From Mesostigma viride (lineage: Eukaryota > Streptophyta > Mesostigmatophyceae > Mesostigmatales > Mesostigmataceae), in the NCBI GenBank assembly GCA_009746045.1, contig RPFO01001162.1, positions 917,478 through 981,477 of the forward strand: a DNA stretch of 64,000 nt, read 5' to 3'. Within the stretch, counting starts at the first letter, position 1. The number at the start of each line of letters is the position of its first letter. This document shows, in pieces, positions 1 to 10,970 of the stretch. The position numbers and the translations under genes were made by a program. A model generated the notes under the pieces. That model did not search any database and was not told where the DNA came from. It saw nothing but the letters and a program-made list of their open reading frames with translations.

Positions 1-839
1 TAAAAACTTGAGATATATGTCCTCCTTCGAGGTGAGGTAGAAGTAGGCCCCTTGGACACCAACCAAAATCGCACGATTGCCAACTCGTTCGTGCGTCTTT
101 ATGGTATCCCTCTCTTGGGGCGAAGCGCGCGAGTTCTCCTCATCAGTCCAAGCCTGCGCGATCGACTCGATTACAAATTGGGGCAACTTCCTCTTCTTTC
201 GCGCCAGCGCACGCGTCAGGAACTCCATCTTCTGTTGCTTTCTGATCGCCCGAACTTTGAGAATGGTCTTCGCGGGGACACCCGTCATTCTCTCCAACTC
301 TGCCGCCGAAAACTCCTTCTCGATGTCGTCCCCACAAAAAAGAGTTGACACCAAAATGATCTTGACGTCTCTGTCATGGTCGGATTTCGACAGGTCGTCA
401 AAAAGGGCGATCAGCCGAGCCACCCAAGACCTCGACAGTTGTGCAAGCCGCTGCTCATCAAAAAGCTTGGCCACCGGAATGTCAAAATGCTCCGCCTTGA
501 GCTCGTCAGCCCTCTTATTGAAGCCATCAACAATCTCCTCAAAAGAGGCCCGCTTGGTAGATTCATTCCTCATGTGATGAACTACGTTGTACGCCTCATC
601 AGCAAGATGAGTCCCCACAACAGACTTCTTCTCGGCGTACTGGCCAGGCCTTTTCGCTGGCTTCCTGACGGCGGGCGAGGTGCTGCGGTTCTCATTCCCG
701 AAATTTCGTTTCGAGCTGTTTTTCAGATCCGCTGCAAGGGGCGTCGGTGTCCCGATGCTCAAGTTGTGGGCATTGAGTCGATTAGCAAAGCCGCCACGCA
801 AGGAGGAGGAGGTTGGCGAAAGAAACACCCGTTCCCGTG
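1..839 (-). CDS. 3' portion of an unrecognised multi-exon gene, truncated by the window edge
   Basis: The minus strand is open without a stop from 839 to the left edge, about 280 codons. An acceptor (pyrimidine tract then TTTCTGCAG) lies immediately before 839, so I start the exon there; no ATG is needed. The product begins Ser/Thr-rich, then runs through an alpha-helical, charged region (AYNVVHHMRNESTKRASFEE, then KLFDEQRLAQLSRSWVARLI) and a basic stretch (FLTRALARKKRKLPQFV). It ends near the edge with QAWTDEENSRASPQERDTIK. That last W-x-D-D/E-x-SR-x-SP-x-(K/R)-D pattern loosely resembles lineage-expanded hypothetical proteins of algae and invertebrates, but I cannot name a family. The upstream intron carries the same palindrome type as the introns of the large gene at 9-34 kb, so the two may be related or share a repeat. 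Codon use and the long open frame support a real gene. Confidence 0.6.
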
Positions 840-883
840 CTGCAGAAACAAAAAGAAATTCACGGACAATTAACATATTAGCA

Positions 884-1071
884 GGGTCACTCCGCGAAAT
901 GACCCCACCTTCTTCGCAGATACAAAAGAATCTCAATTGCGAAGCAAATATAGAGAAAGTCAAACTTCATGAAATTTTTGGTAGCTCTGCAGCGCGACCC
1001 TTGCGAAGTTACACACAAGTTTTAAGGCCTTTTCGTATGGAACTGAGAAGAGGTCGCGCTGCAGCGCGACC
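884..1071. repeat. Three palindromic motifs upstream of the left-edge exon
   Basis: Palindromes lie at 884-906, 980-1000 and 1052-1071. The last is a perfect 20-bp palindrome, GGTCGCGCTGCAGCGCGACC. They lie in what should be the intron upstream of the left-edge exon and belong to the same family as the intronic palindromes from 10.5 to 24 kb. Confidence 0.75.
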
Positions 1072-1159
1072 AAGATTTGCATCATTGGAAACACACCTTC
1101 CCGGCTCATTTTTCAGGCGTGTCGTGTCGTTGCCGAGGTACCTGGATGATCACACCAAG

Positions 1160-1730
1160 ACAGGAAAATACGTGAATTAATTCATGGAATTATTTAAGAT
1201 TCTACTAAATGAAATTGAATATTGAACATAATTGTTTTAATCATTATTGTTTAATTATGTAGCAGAAATATGGAAAGTATTTATTGGTATTTATATAGTT
1301 TTAATTAGTATTTAGTACTATTTCTATTACAATCATTATTGTTTAGATAGAAGAAATATGAACTGGACAGACTAGCTATCTCTAATACTAAATATTTTCT
1401 ACTTATTGTATGAAAAAAAGAGTGATGTCCATAAATATATGTAATATTGTCATAAAATTTAATCTATATTTTAAATTTGTATTCATGGCATTAATCTATC
1501 TAGTACTAGTCATTTATATAAAAAACTAGTACAGTAAGTTAGCAGTAAATAGGAAAATATATTTAACAAATATTAGAAAGAACATATATCATATTCATAA
1601 CAATAATCATAATAATAAGCATATGGACAGCAGAAAGTATAAATATATTGGCTAGCATGTTAGTATATATCCCCATACATTTACTATACCCGATTCATTA
1701 ATATATTTATTTGTATACCCCAAAAGTTCT
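1160..1730. other. AT-rich stretch without a recognisable gene
   Basis: About 570 bases of strongly AT-rich sequence with runs such as ATATATTTA and no long open frame. I see no coding, RNA or transposon signature. It contrasts with the GC-balanced exons on its left. Confidence 0.6.
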
Positions 1731-2483
1731 GCATTCGAAATTTTTGCCATACCACGTGGCAGTAGGCACGTCGCTTTGCAGAGTGACGACTGGTGGTAAT
1801 ATGACAGATGATCTCTCAGACGACGTGCAAAAAAGCACCGGGCTCACGCTAGAATCGAACCGCGGACGTCGTTATCCACGGCAGCATGGTGACGCCCGAA
1901 TCCAAACATCCCGATTGTAGCGTCAAATTGGCTGCGTGTTGTTCCTTTTTATACCTGCGGGACCGTGAAGACCGACGCTTGGATTACGTCACATTGTGAG
2001 TCGTCCAATCCGCATGCGCGGTTTGTCAATAAGAATAATCTAGCGCCGCGTTTCGCCTCGTTGGCCGAATGGCGAGCATGCCACGTTTTCCGTCCTGAAC
2101 GCCGGTTACGCTGGGCCGTTGACAGGGGTCGCTCCACGGACGATCGGTCACAACAGCTGTTGGGTTTCGAAAACCGCACCACCACTGCTGCCGCCATAGC
2201 TGTTTTCTGTAATAATCATCGCTGCCTAGCTGAAGATGGTGAGGATCTGCCGCCTCAACTCGCCGCCATAATGAAAAAGGTGCATCAACAGCGCAGTCTT
2301 TTTTGATGTCGAGCGTGATGTTTGTTGCTATGCCTTCAAATGGTCCGGTTAGTTTATAGCTAGCCCAATTCTAATCGTGGTCCTGTTCAATGCCGTTTTT
2401 CCCCCTTCCTGATTTATGCGTGCAGGTAAATGTGCAACGAACCCCTACTTACTCGCGCGAGCAGGGTGGCGTCTATGATGCCC
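1731..2483. other. Unassigned unique sequence
   Basis: Short open frames exist on both strands but none has splice borders, a known motif or convincing composition. A degenerate tRNA-like stretch on the minus strand around 1840-1900 was considered and rejected. Nothing else is recognised up to the 37-bp satellite. Confidence 0.4.
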
Positions 2484-2990
2484 TTTTGTAGTCCTCAGCC
2501 AGCGATATGGCTTGTTTTTTCGTGTTGGTCCTCAGCCAGCGACATGACTTCTTTTTTCTGGTTGGTTCTCGGCCAGCGATATGCCTTCTTTTTAAGGGTT
2601 GGTCCTCAGCCAGCGACATGGCTTCTTTTTTCGTGTTGGTCCTCAGCCAGCGATATGCCTTCTTTTTTAGGGTTGGTCCTCAGCCAGCAATATGTTTTCT
2701 TTTTTCGTGTTGGTCCTCAGCCAGCGACACGGCTTCTTTTTAAGGGTTGGTCCTCAGCGAGCGACCAGAGTATTTTTTCGTATTGGTCCTCTGCCAGCTA
2801 AATGTTTTCTTTTTTCGTGTTGGTCCTAAGCCAGCTAAATGTTTTCTTTTTTCGTGTTGGTCGTCAGCCAGCGATATGTTTTCTTTTTTCGTGTTGGTCG
2901 TCAGCCAGCGATATGTTTTCTTTTTTCGTGTTGGTCCTCAGCCAGCGATATGGCTTCTTTTTTCGTGTTGGTCCTCAGCCAGCGATATGT
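2484..2990 (+). repeat. 37-bp tandem repeat, about 14 copies
   Basis: The unit is about 37 bp, built from TTTTTTCGTG, TTGGTCCTCAGCCAGCGA and TATG(G/C/T)CTTC. Copies differ at a few positions (ATATG/ACATG, CGTG/AGGG). Open frames across it are repeat artefacts. It abuts the 30-bp minisatellite directly near 2988, where GCGATATG passes into CCACCACCAC. Confidence 0.9.
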
Positions 2991-5711
2991 CCACCACCAC
3001 CATCCATGCATGCCAGCACCCCACCACCATCATCCATGCGTGCCAGCCACCCACCACCACCATCCATGCGTGCCAGCCACCCACCACCACCATCCATGCA
3101 TGCCAGCACCCCACCACCATCATCCATGCATGCCAGCACCCCACCACCACCATCCATGCGTGCCAGCCACCCACCACCACCATCCATGCGTGCCAGCCAC
3201 CCACCACCACCATCCATGCATGCCAGCACCCCACCACCACCATCCATGCGTGCCAGCACCCACCACCACCATCCATGCATGCCAGCACCCCACCACCATC
3301 ATCCATGCATGCCAGCACCCCACCACCACCATCCATGCGTGCCAGCACCCCACCACCACCATCCATGCATGCCAGCCACCCACCACCATCATCCATGCGT
3401 GCCAGCCACCCACCACCACCATCCATGCGTGCCAGCACCCACCACCACCATCCATGCGTGCCAGCCACCCACCACCACCATCCATGCGTGCCAGCCACCC
3501 ACCACCACCATCCATGCGTGCCAGCCACCCACCACCACCATCCATGCGTGCCAGCCACCCACCACCACCATCCATGCATGCCAGCCACCCACCACCACCA
3601 TCCATGCATGCCAGCACCCCACCACCATCATCCATGCATGCCAGCCACCCACCACCACCATCCATGCATGCCAGCACCCCACCACCATCATCCATGCATG
3701 CCAGCACCCACCACCACCATCCATGCGTGCCAGCACCCACCACCACCATCCATGCATGCCAGCCACCCACCACCACCATCCATGCGTGCCAGCACCCACC
3801 ACCACCATCCATGCGTGCCAGCACCCACCACCACCATCCATGCGTGCCAGCCACCCACCACCACCATCCATGCATGCCAGCCACCCACCACCACCATCCA
3901 TGCATGCCAGCACCCCACCACCACCATCCATGCATGCCAGCACCCCACCACCATCATCCATGCGTGCCAGCACCCCACCACCACCATCCATGCATGCCAG
4001 CCACCCACCACCACCATCCATGCGTGCCAGCACCCCACCACCACCATCCATGCGTGCCAGCACCCCACCACCACCATCCATGCATGCCAGCCACCCACCA
4101 CCATCATCCATGCGTGCCAGCCACCCACCACCACCATCCATGCGTGCCAGCCACCCCACCACCATCATCCATGCGTGCCAGCCACCCACCACCACCATCC
4201 ATGCGTGCCAGCCACCCACCACCACCATCCATGCGTGCCAGCCACCCACCACCACCATCCATGCATGCCAGCCACCCACCACCACCATCCATGCATGCCA
4301 GCCACCCACCACCACCATCCATGCATGCCAGCACCCCACCACCATCATCCATGCGTGCCAGCCACCCACCACCACCATCCATGCGTGCCAGCACCCCACC
4401 ACCACCATCCATGCGTGCCAGCACCCCACCACCACCATCCATGCATGCCAGCCACCCACCACCACCATCCATGCGTGCCAGCACCCCACCACCACCATCC
4501 ATGCGTGCCAGCACCCCACCACCACCATCCATGCGTGCCAGCCACCCACCACCACCATCCATGCATGCCAGCCACCCACCACCACCATCCATGCGTGCCA
4601 GCACCCCACCACCACCATCCATGCGTGCCAGCCACCCACCACCACCATCCATGCATGCCAGCCACCCACCACCACCATCCATGCATGCCAGCACCCCACC
4701 ACCACCATCCATGCATGCCAGCACCCCACCACCACCATCCATGCATGCCAGCCACCCACCACCACCATCCATGCGTGCCAGCACCCCACCACCACCATCC
4801 ATGCGTGCCAGCACCCCACCACCACCATCCATGCATGCCAGCCACCCACCACCACCATCCATGCGTGCCAGCACCCCACCACCACCATCCATGCGTGCCA
4901 GCACCCCACCACCACCATCCATGCATGCCAGCCACCCACCACCACCATCCATGCATGCCAGCCACCCACCACCACCATCCATGCATGCCAGCACCCCACC
5001 ACCATCATCCATGCATGCCAGCACCCCACCACCATGATCCATGCGTGCCAGCACCCCACCACCACCATCCATGCATGCCAGCACCCCACCACCATCATCC
5101 ATGCATGCCAGCACCCCACCACCACCATCCATGCGTGCCAGCACCCCACCACCACCATCCATGCATGCCAGCCACCCACCACCACCATCCATGCGTGCCA
5201 GCACCCCACCACCACCATCCATGCGTGCCAGCACCCCACCACCACCATCCATGCGTGCCAGCACCCCACCACCACCATCCATGCATGCCAGCCACCCACC
5301 ACCACCATCCATGCATGCCAGCACCCCACCACCATCATCCATGCGTGCCAGCCACCCACCACCACCATCCATGCGTGCCAGCCACCCACCACCACCATCC
5401 ATGCATGCCAGCACCCCACCACCATCATCCATGCATGCCAGCACCCCACCACCACCATCCATGCGTGCCAGCACCCCACCACCACCATCCATGCATGCCA
5501 GCCACCCACCACCATCATCCATGCGTGCCAACCACCCACCACCACCATCCATGCGTGCCAGCCACCCACCACCACCATCCATGCGTGCCAGCCACCCACC
5601 ACCACCATCCATGCGTGCCAGCCACCCACCACCACCATCCATGCATGCCAGCACCCCACCACCATCATCCATGCATGCCAGCCACCCACCACCACCATCC
5701 ATGCATGCCAG
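2988..5711 (+). repeat. 30-bp minisatellite, about 90 copies (left block)
   Basis: The unit is 30 bp, sometimes 29 bp near the left end, with consensus ATGC(A/G)TGCCAGC(A/C) followed by CCCACCACCA(C/T)CATCC. Because 30 is a multiple of three and the unit has no stop in any frame, all six frames stay open for hundreds of codons (His/Pro-rich, Thr/Ile-rich, Trp/Gly-rich). These frames have no independent sign of being genes. Variants alternate in higher-order blocks, as expected from unequal exchange. Confidence 0.95.
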
Positions 5712-5900
5712 GAAGGTTAAAGGTTCCACGCGAAAATGGCTGACGGCGGTATGGCTGACGGCGGAGTTCAGATCTTTTGCGTCTGAGCCCCAAATTCGGT
5801 CAGACCACTTGCATTCGATGCGCCTTTCTAAGACGCACTTGCCAGTATAAACGGTTACGGCTGCCACGCAGTATAGACAAAGTTACGCACGTGACCAGCT

Positions 5901-7274
5901 ATGACGACTACCAAAGCAAAACGAGGGCTGGAAAAGGAGCTGGCACAGCTTCCCAGCGCCCAGCCCAACCCTCTCGCCCTCGCCATTGTTCAGCCGCCAG
6001 GCTTACCCGCCAAACCCTCGCCAAGCGCCTCGCCTGAGCCCAAGAAACCATGCCACGATCGCCACAAATGGAGCAAATTCTTGCCCGGCGACGGAATGTT
6101 CTCCCTCCTCGAGTGGCAGCAGCTGTCGCCGCAGGAAGTCGTCGAAGTTCTCCAGTTCCTCACACAGGAGCGGAAGCTCTTTGTGCCCTGGAGAGGGAGG
6201 GCGGCTATCGACTACCGCGACACGTCCTGGCTCTACACCTGTGCCGAATCCCGCCAACGCGAGTCTATCTTGACCAGCTACTACCAGCGCAGCTTCGGCG
6301 CCATCCACAGAGAACTTTGGAACGCACTCAACGCCCCAGCCCCCGCACAGCCGGCAGCCCCATCGGCTTCCTCCCTCTGCAAGGATGACATCCGCGCAGT
6401 GCTGGAGGAGCACGTGACCTGGCCGCTGGCCGAGAAGATGACCTCGCTGAACACCACGCTCAACACGGTCGAGGCCCGGGTCTCCAACGTGGAAACCAAG
6501 GTCGTCCACAAGCTACAACCACAGTTCACGGCGCTACACACCGCGGCGCAGGCTTCGGAAACGCATGCTGCACTTGTCTCTCGCCTTAACCAGGTGGAAG
6601 GCAAGTGCGGCGTGCTCATGAAGAAGCTTGAGGCCATCACCGCCCACACCGAGGCCCTGGCCACACAGGTCCCAAAGCTAGCGGAGCAGACGGCCACCAT
6701 TGCCTCCCAGCCACCCCGGCAGGATGCTGGTGACCTCCCGCTCTCCTACGCGGACCTGCTGCGGACAGCGACCGCCTCCACCACCGACGCCATCGCCACG
6801 AAGCTCCAGGAGCTGGAGGACCACCGCCAGGCCCAGCAACGGGAGGTCACCGATCGCGCTCGCCGCGAGTGCCGAGTGGTGCTACGTCGCTTCCCCCAGA
6901 AGCCAGGTGAGACGTCAACCTCCCTTGCTGACGAGATCAAGAAACAGCTTCTTACCCTCATGGGCCTGGTAGGTGAGGTAGAACTGCGTGGGTGCCACCG
7001 CCTTCCCCACTCACGGGACAAGGCGGCCACCCCACCAGTCCTGCTCACCTTCATCTCCCCTGAGGATAAGCAGCGGTTCCTCTCTCGTCGCAAGCGGTTG
7101 CACGACCTCACCTGGACGCTGGATGACGACCTAACCCCCGCTCAGCAACAGCAGCGACGCGACCTGTGGCCGGAATACCTCCGCCATAAGCAGGACCCCC
7201 AGAAGCCCAAGGTGTACTGGAGGGGCGGGGACCTGATGATCAACCACAAGATGTGGACGCCCCCAGCGGGCTAG
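5901..7274 (+). CDS. L1-type ORF1 protein (RNA-binding chaperone), intact
   Basis: The 457-codon open frame starts at an ATG (MTTTKAKRGL). The N-terminal third is Pro/Ala-rich and followed by a helical region. The middle (about residues 160-300) has heptad-like spacing suggesting a coiled coil. The C-terminal part looks like the RRM-plus-CTD of L1 ORF1p: RRECRVVLRRFPQKPGE, PPVLLTFISPEDKQRFL, and the typical end LDDDLTPAQQQQRRDLWPEY followed by VYWRGGDL. L1 ORF1p coats LINE RNA as a trimer and aids target-primed reverse transcription. A homologous C-terminus is found at 35.35-35.6 kb. The domain call comes from motif recognition only. Confidence 0.8.
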   Translation: MTTTKAKRGLEKELAQLPSAQPNPLALAIVQPPGLPAKPSPSASPEPKKPCHDRHKWSKFLPGDGMFSLLEWQQLSPQEVVEVLQFLTQERKLFVPWRGRAAIDYRDTSWLYTCAESRQRESILTSYYQRSFGAIHRELWNALNAPAPAQPAAPSASSLCKDDIRAVLEEHVTWPLAEKMTSLNTTLNTVEARVSNVETKVVHKLQPQFTALHTAAQASETHAALVSRLNQVEGKCGVLMKKLEAITAHTEALATQVPKLAEQTATIASQPPRQDAGDLPLSYADLLRTATASTTDAIATKLQELEDHRQAQQREVTDRARRECRVVLRRFPQKPGETSTSLADEIKKQLLTLMGLVGEVELRGCHRLPHSRDKAATPPVLLTFISPEDKQRFLSRRKRLHDLTWTLDDDLTPAQQQQRRDLWPEYLRHKQDPQKPKVYWRGGDLMINHKMWTPPAG

Positions 7275-7694
7275 AATAGCAATAGCCCTAGCTTGTAACC
7301 ATTGGAGTCACTGTCGCTAAGGCAGCCATGCCTAGAATGTTTGCCTAGCTGTGCCAACAAACCTAGTCACGTGCCGCCAACGCACGGTACACAACCAGCC
7401 ATAGCCTTAGCCTAGTTCTAGTACAGCCATGCTACGCCCTGGCTATGTTCAGATTACTTGCCCACGCTCCTTGCTATGACATGCTCACATGGGTCTTATT
7501 GCACCCACAGTTTGCCGGATCGTTAGCCTGTCCTTTTAGCTAGCCGCGCCCGATTGCAGCTGTGGCATGCCTTTGGCATGAAGGAGACTGGGGGTCTCTG
7601 CCCTTTCTCCTGTAGTGCACACACAGGGATTAAAAGCACTTCGGTGCTCCGTGACTCCCCAACGGGAGCACGAGTTTAATTAATTAATTAATTA
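7275..7694 (+). other. 3' untranslated region and TTAA tail of the LINE
   Basis: This is non-coding sequence ending in a short hairpin-like segment (CTCCGTGACTCCCCAACGGGAGCACG) and then a TTAA microsatellite tail. The same end, more or less diverged, recurs at 22651-22740 (antisense) and 62580-62637, so it is the 3' hallmark of this LINE group. Confidence 0.75.
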
Positions 7695-8150
7695 ATGCAT
7701 GCCAGCACCCCACCACCATCATCCATGCATGCCAGCACCCCACCACCACCATCCATGCGTGCCAGCACCCCACCACCACCATCCATGCATGCCAGCACCC
7801 CACCACCATCATCCATGCATGCCAGCACCCCACCACCACCATCCATGCGTGCCAGCACCCCACCACCACCATCCATGCATGCCAGCCACCCACCACCACC
7901 ATCCATGCGTGCCAGCACCCCACCACCACCATCCATGCGTGCCAGCACCCCACCACCACCATCCATGCATGCCAGCCACCCACCACCACCATCCATGCAT
8001 GCCAGCCACCCACCACCACCATCCATGCATGCCAGCCACCCACCACCATCATCCATGCGTGCCAGCCACCCACCACCACCATCCATGCGTGCCAGCCACC
8101 CACCACCACCATCCATGCCTGCCAGCCACCCACCACCACCATCCATGCGT
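7695..8150 (+). repeat. 30-bp minisatellite, about 15 copies (right block)
   Basis: The units are the same as at 2988-5711. The block begins with the second copy of the LINE target duplication, so the two blocks were one array before the LINE inserted. It ends at about 8150, where CCATGCGTG passes into unique T-rich sequence. Confidence 0.95.
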
Positions 8151-8185
8151 GATTTTTTTGGGGAGTGGTTAGTATTGTTTTTGGG

Positions 8186-8885
8186 TAGGGTCGCTCTGCA
8201 GAGTGACCCCTACCCTTGCGCAATGTCGCAGTCTTTGTTTGTAAGGTCGCGCTGCAGAGTGACCCCCTCACAATGCAAACTTCCATTCAGTGTTTGTAGG
8301 GTCGCGCTGCAGAGTCACCTTTCCAAGATTCGTTATTCAATAACATTTTGTTGGTAGGGTCGCGCTGCAGAGTCACCTTTCCAAGATACGTTATTCAATA
8401 ACATTTTGTTTGTAGGGTCGCGCTGCAGAGTCACCTTTCCAAGATACGTTATTCAATCACATTTTGGTTGTAGGGTCGCGATGCAGAGTCACCCTTTCCG
8501 GATACGTTATTCAATAACATTTTGTTAATAGGGTAGCGCTGCAGAGTCACCTTTCCAAGATACGTTATTCAATCACATTTTGGTTGTAGGGTCGCGTTGC
8601 AGAGTCACCCTTTCCAGATACGTTATTCAATAACATTTTGTTTGTAGGGTAGTGCTGCAGAGTCACCCTTTCCAGATACGTTATTCAATAACATTTTGTT
8701 TGTAGGGTAGCGCTTCCGAGTGACCTTTCCAAGATACGTTATTCAATCACATTTGTGTTGTAAGGTCGCGCTGCCGAGTCACCCTTTCCAGATACGTTTA
8801 TAAAAGTTACATCTTCGATTTTTTTTTCCCCAAACCTGAATGGGATTTCATCCTTGTTTCTTCTTAGGGTAGCGCTGCAGCGCCA
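8186..8885 (+). repeat. Palindrome-bearing tandem array, about 60-bp unit, roughly 12 copies
   Basis: Each unit is a palindrome of the type TAGGGTCGCGCTGCAGAGTC followed by ACC and about 38 bp of ATACGTTATTCAATAACATT-type sequence; TTATTCAATAA is itself a near-palindrome. Copies diverge by substitutions in the palindrome (GCGCTGCAGAG, GCGATGCAGAG, AGTGCTGCAGAG). The array lies just upstream of the acceptor at 8958 and so is probably inside an intron of the large gene. The same palindrome occurs singly in that gene's other introns. Confidence 0.9.
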
Positions 8886-8958
8886 CCCCTCACGCTGATG
8901 CGAATTTACACTTTCTTCATCCGACATTGGTCTATTTGTTTTTCCTTATTTGCCGCAG

Positions 8959-10431
8959 AAGGAACAAGAGAAGGAGAGGGAAGTTCAGCTTCAGAAGGAA
9001 AAGGAGGAGCAGGAGAGGGCCTCCTTGCTTCAGAAGGGAAAAGAGGTGGAGAGGGCCACCTATGTCGACAAGGTCAAGTCGACGAGCGAGTCTCCTAAGT
9101 ATAGTACGCCACCCGCCTCTCCGCCCAAGGGCGTAGAGGAGTTTCCTCCTCTGTCAACAATGCTTGCTGCCGGGGCTGGGCCAAGCTCCGTGGAGGCGTC
9201 GGCCTCCAAATCTCCCAAGCGGCCCGCACCTGAGGCACAGGCTGCCGGGGCTGGGTCCAGCTCCGTTGTGTCTCCACAGTCTCCTCAGCGGCCCGCACCT
9301 GAGGCACAGGCTGCCGGGGCTGGGTCCAGCTCCGTTGTGTCTCCACAGTCTCCCCAGCGGCCCGCCATCAACAAGGAGTCCCCCGTCCGCGGGAAGTCGA
9401 CCTCAAACTCGCCGAGGTCCGCCCCCGTCGAGGTGGTTACCTCGAAGCCCAGCTCGCCGCCCAAGTCTTCTCCAAGGGCCCACCACGAGGCGTCTGAGCA
9501 GGGCAGCCCGCCGCCCAAGTCACCTCTAAGGTCCCACCACGAGGCTTCGACCTCGAAGGTCAGCACGTCGCCCAGGTCTCCTTCAAGGTCCCTACCCGAG
9601 GCGTCGACCTCACAGCCCAGCTCGCAGCCCGCGTCTCCCCAAAGCTCCCCTCCAAAGAAGGGGGCGACCTCCAAGTCCCGATCACCGCCCAAGTCGCCTG
9701 CAAAGTCTCCAGGTCGGAAGTCTCCGCCCAAGCGCCGGTCGCCACCCAAGCGCCGGTCGTCAAACTCACCTCCGAGGAGCCGCTCCCCACAGGCAAGAAA
9801 GAAAGCAAGAGCGGAATGGGAGGAGAAGGAGGATGACCATGAGCGGTTCCTGCGTGATCTGCAGAAGAACATTGACCTCCTGATCAGCATGGAGGACAGG
9901 GACAAGGCAGACCCAAGGCCACTGGAGGATCTTCCGGAGGAGGAAAGAAAGAGAAGGAATGACCGCATGGCACTTCTGACTTCTTATCTGGATCAGGCAA
10001 CGCAGCACGCCGAAGATCTGGTGAATCTGGAGAAAAAGGACAAGGAACGGAAGGCCGCCCAGGAGCTCCTGGAAAGGGAGCAGAGGGAATGGGTGAAGAA
10101 GGAAAGGGCAGAGCGAGAGGCGAAGCAGGCAGAAATGGAAGCTGCGGAGATGGAGGAGGCGGAGCGCAGGAAGAGGAGGGCGTCGTGGGAGCGGGACGAA
10201 AAGGAGAGAAAGGCGAATGAGGAAAGGAAAAAGAAGGACGAGGAGGCAAAGGCGAAGAGGAAGGTGCAGGAGGAGGGGAAGAGGATGATGGAGGCGGGTG
10301 TGGCGGCACGCCTGAAATACCAAGCCAAACTTGAGGAGGAGCGCAGGAAGGCGCAGGCTGCAGAAAAGTCGACGGAGGTGGATGGGAAGACCGCGGGGGT
10401 CTCGGAGAAGGAGGGTACGGAGCCGTCTCAG
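8959..10431 (+). CDS. Exon: SP/K-rich region and long charged coiled coil
   Basis: The exon is 491 codons, phase 0 at both ends. The acceptor TTTGCCGCAG ends at 8958 and the donor GTGAGA starts at 10432. The first 40 residues are Glu/Lys/Gln-rich, continuing a helix from an unseen upstream exon. Residues of about 40-270 are Ser/Pro/Ala-rich with repeated SPPKS, RSPSRS and SPQSPQRPAP motifs and an SR/RS-like basic patch (KSPPKRRSPPKRRS). A two-copy 75-bp duplication lies near 9224-9360. The last 220 residues are almost continuously charged (RERE, KKER, EEAERRKRRAS), a strong single-helix or coiled-coil prediction. SR-like composition fits a nuclear or RNA-associated protein, but this is inference from composition. 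Confidence 0.7.
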
Positions 10432-10522
10432 GTGAGAAACAGTTTTTACCCCCATTAGTGTGCGTGTTTTTTTTAACGGTTTCGTTATTCCTTATCTCTG
10501 CTAAGCTCGTCTGACCATGAAT

Positions 10523-10545
10523 GGGTCATTTCGCAGAGTGACCCT
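10523..10545. repeat. Palindrome in intron 1
   Basis: A near-perfect palindrome (GGGTCATTTCGCAGAGTGAC, then CCT) lies about 90 bases after the donor in the intron 10432-10590. Confidence 0.8.
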
Positions 10546-10590
10546 AACCTGAACCAACAAGTATGCTTTTCCCTGTTGTTTTGATTTCAG

Positions 10591-10653
10591 AGGAAGCGGG
10601 GGGCAGACGAAAAGAAGTCAGAGGATCCCAAGAAGAGCGGGACAACAACGGAG
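10591..10653 (+). CDS. Small phase-0 exon, 21 codons
   Basis: The exon lies between the acceptor TTTGATTTCAG and the donor GTGAGC. It encodes a Lys/Glu-rich peptide starting RKRGADEKKSEDPKK, which continues the charged region of the preceding exon. The start RK(R/K) is shared with the next exon, suggesting that small charged exons arose by duplication. Confidence 0.65.
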
Positions 10654-10754
10654 GTGAGCGATAAGTAATCCTGTGTTTTTCGCCTTTGTTCTTTGTTCAT
10701 TTGTCCATCATTTCTGAGTTGCCGTTTCCTTCGCATGTGTGATTAATTTATGGA

Positions 10755-10777
10755 GGGTCATTTCGCAGAGTGACCCT
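10755..10777. repeat. Palindrome in intron 2
   Basis: The motif GGGTCATTTCGCAGAGTGAC plus CCT is identical to the copy in intron 1 and lies about 100 bases after the donor in the intron 10654-10822. Confidence 0.8.
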
Positions 10778-10822
10778 AAACTTTTTCAACGAGTATGCTT
10801 TCCTCTGTCTTGCTGCATCCAG

Positions 10823-10894
10823 AGGAAGAAAGAGGGAGATGAGACAGAGTCTCAGGGGAACGCCGAGGTTGGGAGTGGGGAGGAGAAATTGCGG
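10823..10894 (+). CDS. Small phase-0 exon, 24 codons
   Basis: The exon lies between GCTGCATCCAG and GTGAGC and encodes a charged peptide starting RKKEGDETESQGNAE. It has the same phase and composition as the exon at 10591-10653. Confidence 0.65.
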
Positions 10895-10970
10895 GTGAGC
10901 TAATAATTTTTTCGCCGCTTCATAGTGCATGTCAGTTAGTCGTTCGTTCTGTTTGAGATTTTTTTATGAA

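Larger units (their letters stand above)
5712..7694 (+). mobile_element. ORF1-only L1-like LINE inserted in the minisatellite
   Basis: A 1.98-kb element lies within the 30-bp array and is flanked by an 11-bp target duplication, ATGCATGCCAG, at 5701-5711 and 7695-7705. It has a 5' leader (5712-5900), one intact ORF1 (5901-7274), a 3' untranslated region and a tail of TTAA units (about 7676-7694). There is no ORF2 with endonuclease or reverse transcriptase, so it resembles mammalian HAL1 (ORF1-only L1 derivatives) in organisation. It must have been mobilised by another LINE. The clean duplication and intact ORF suggest a recent insertion. A 5'-truncated antisense copy is at 22651-23420. Confidence 0.85.

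Noticed and set aside
1838-1905. tRNA-like sequence on the minus strand (GTGGATAACG, then GGTTCGATTC)
   Set aside because: The A-box and B-box resemblances are only about 15 nt apart and no cloverleaf with an anticodon arm can be folded. At best it is a tRNA-derived remnant.
2747-5867. Giant His/Pro-, Thr/Ile- and Trp/Gly-rich open frames on both strands
   Set aside because: They are the 30-bp minisatellite read in six frames. The unit has no stops and is a multiple of three, and no frame has splice sites, unique N-terminal sequence or codon bias suggesting selection.
8186-8885. CRISPR-like palindromic repeats with spacers
   Set aside because: The intervening 38-bp segments are themselves repeated copies, so this is a plain tandem array.
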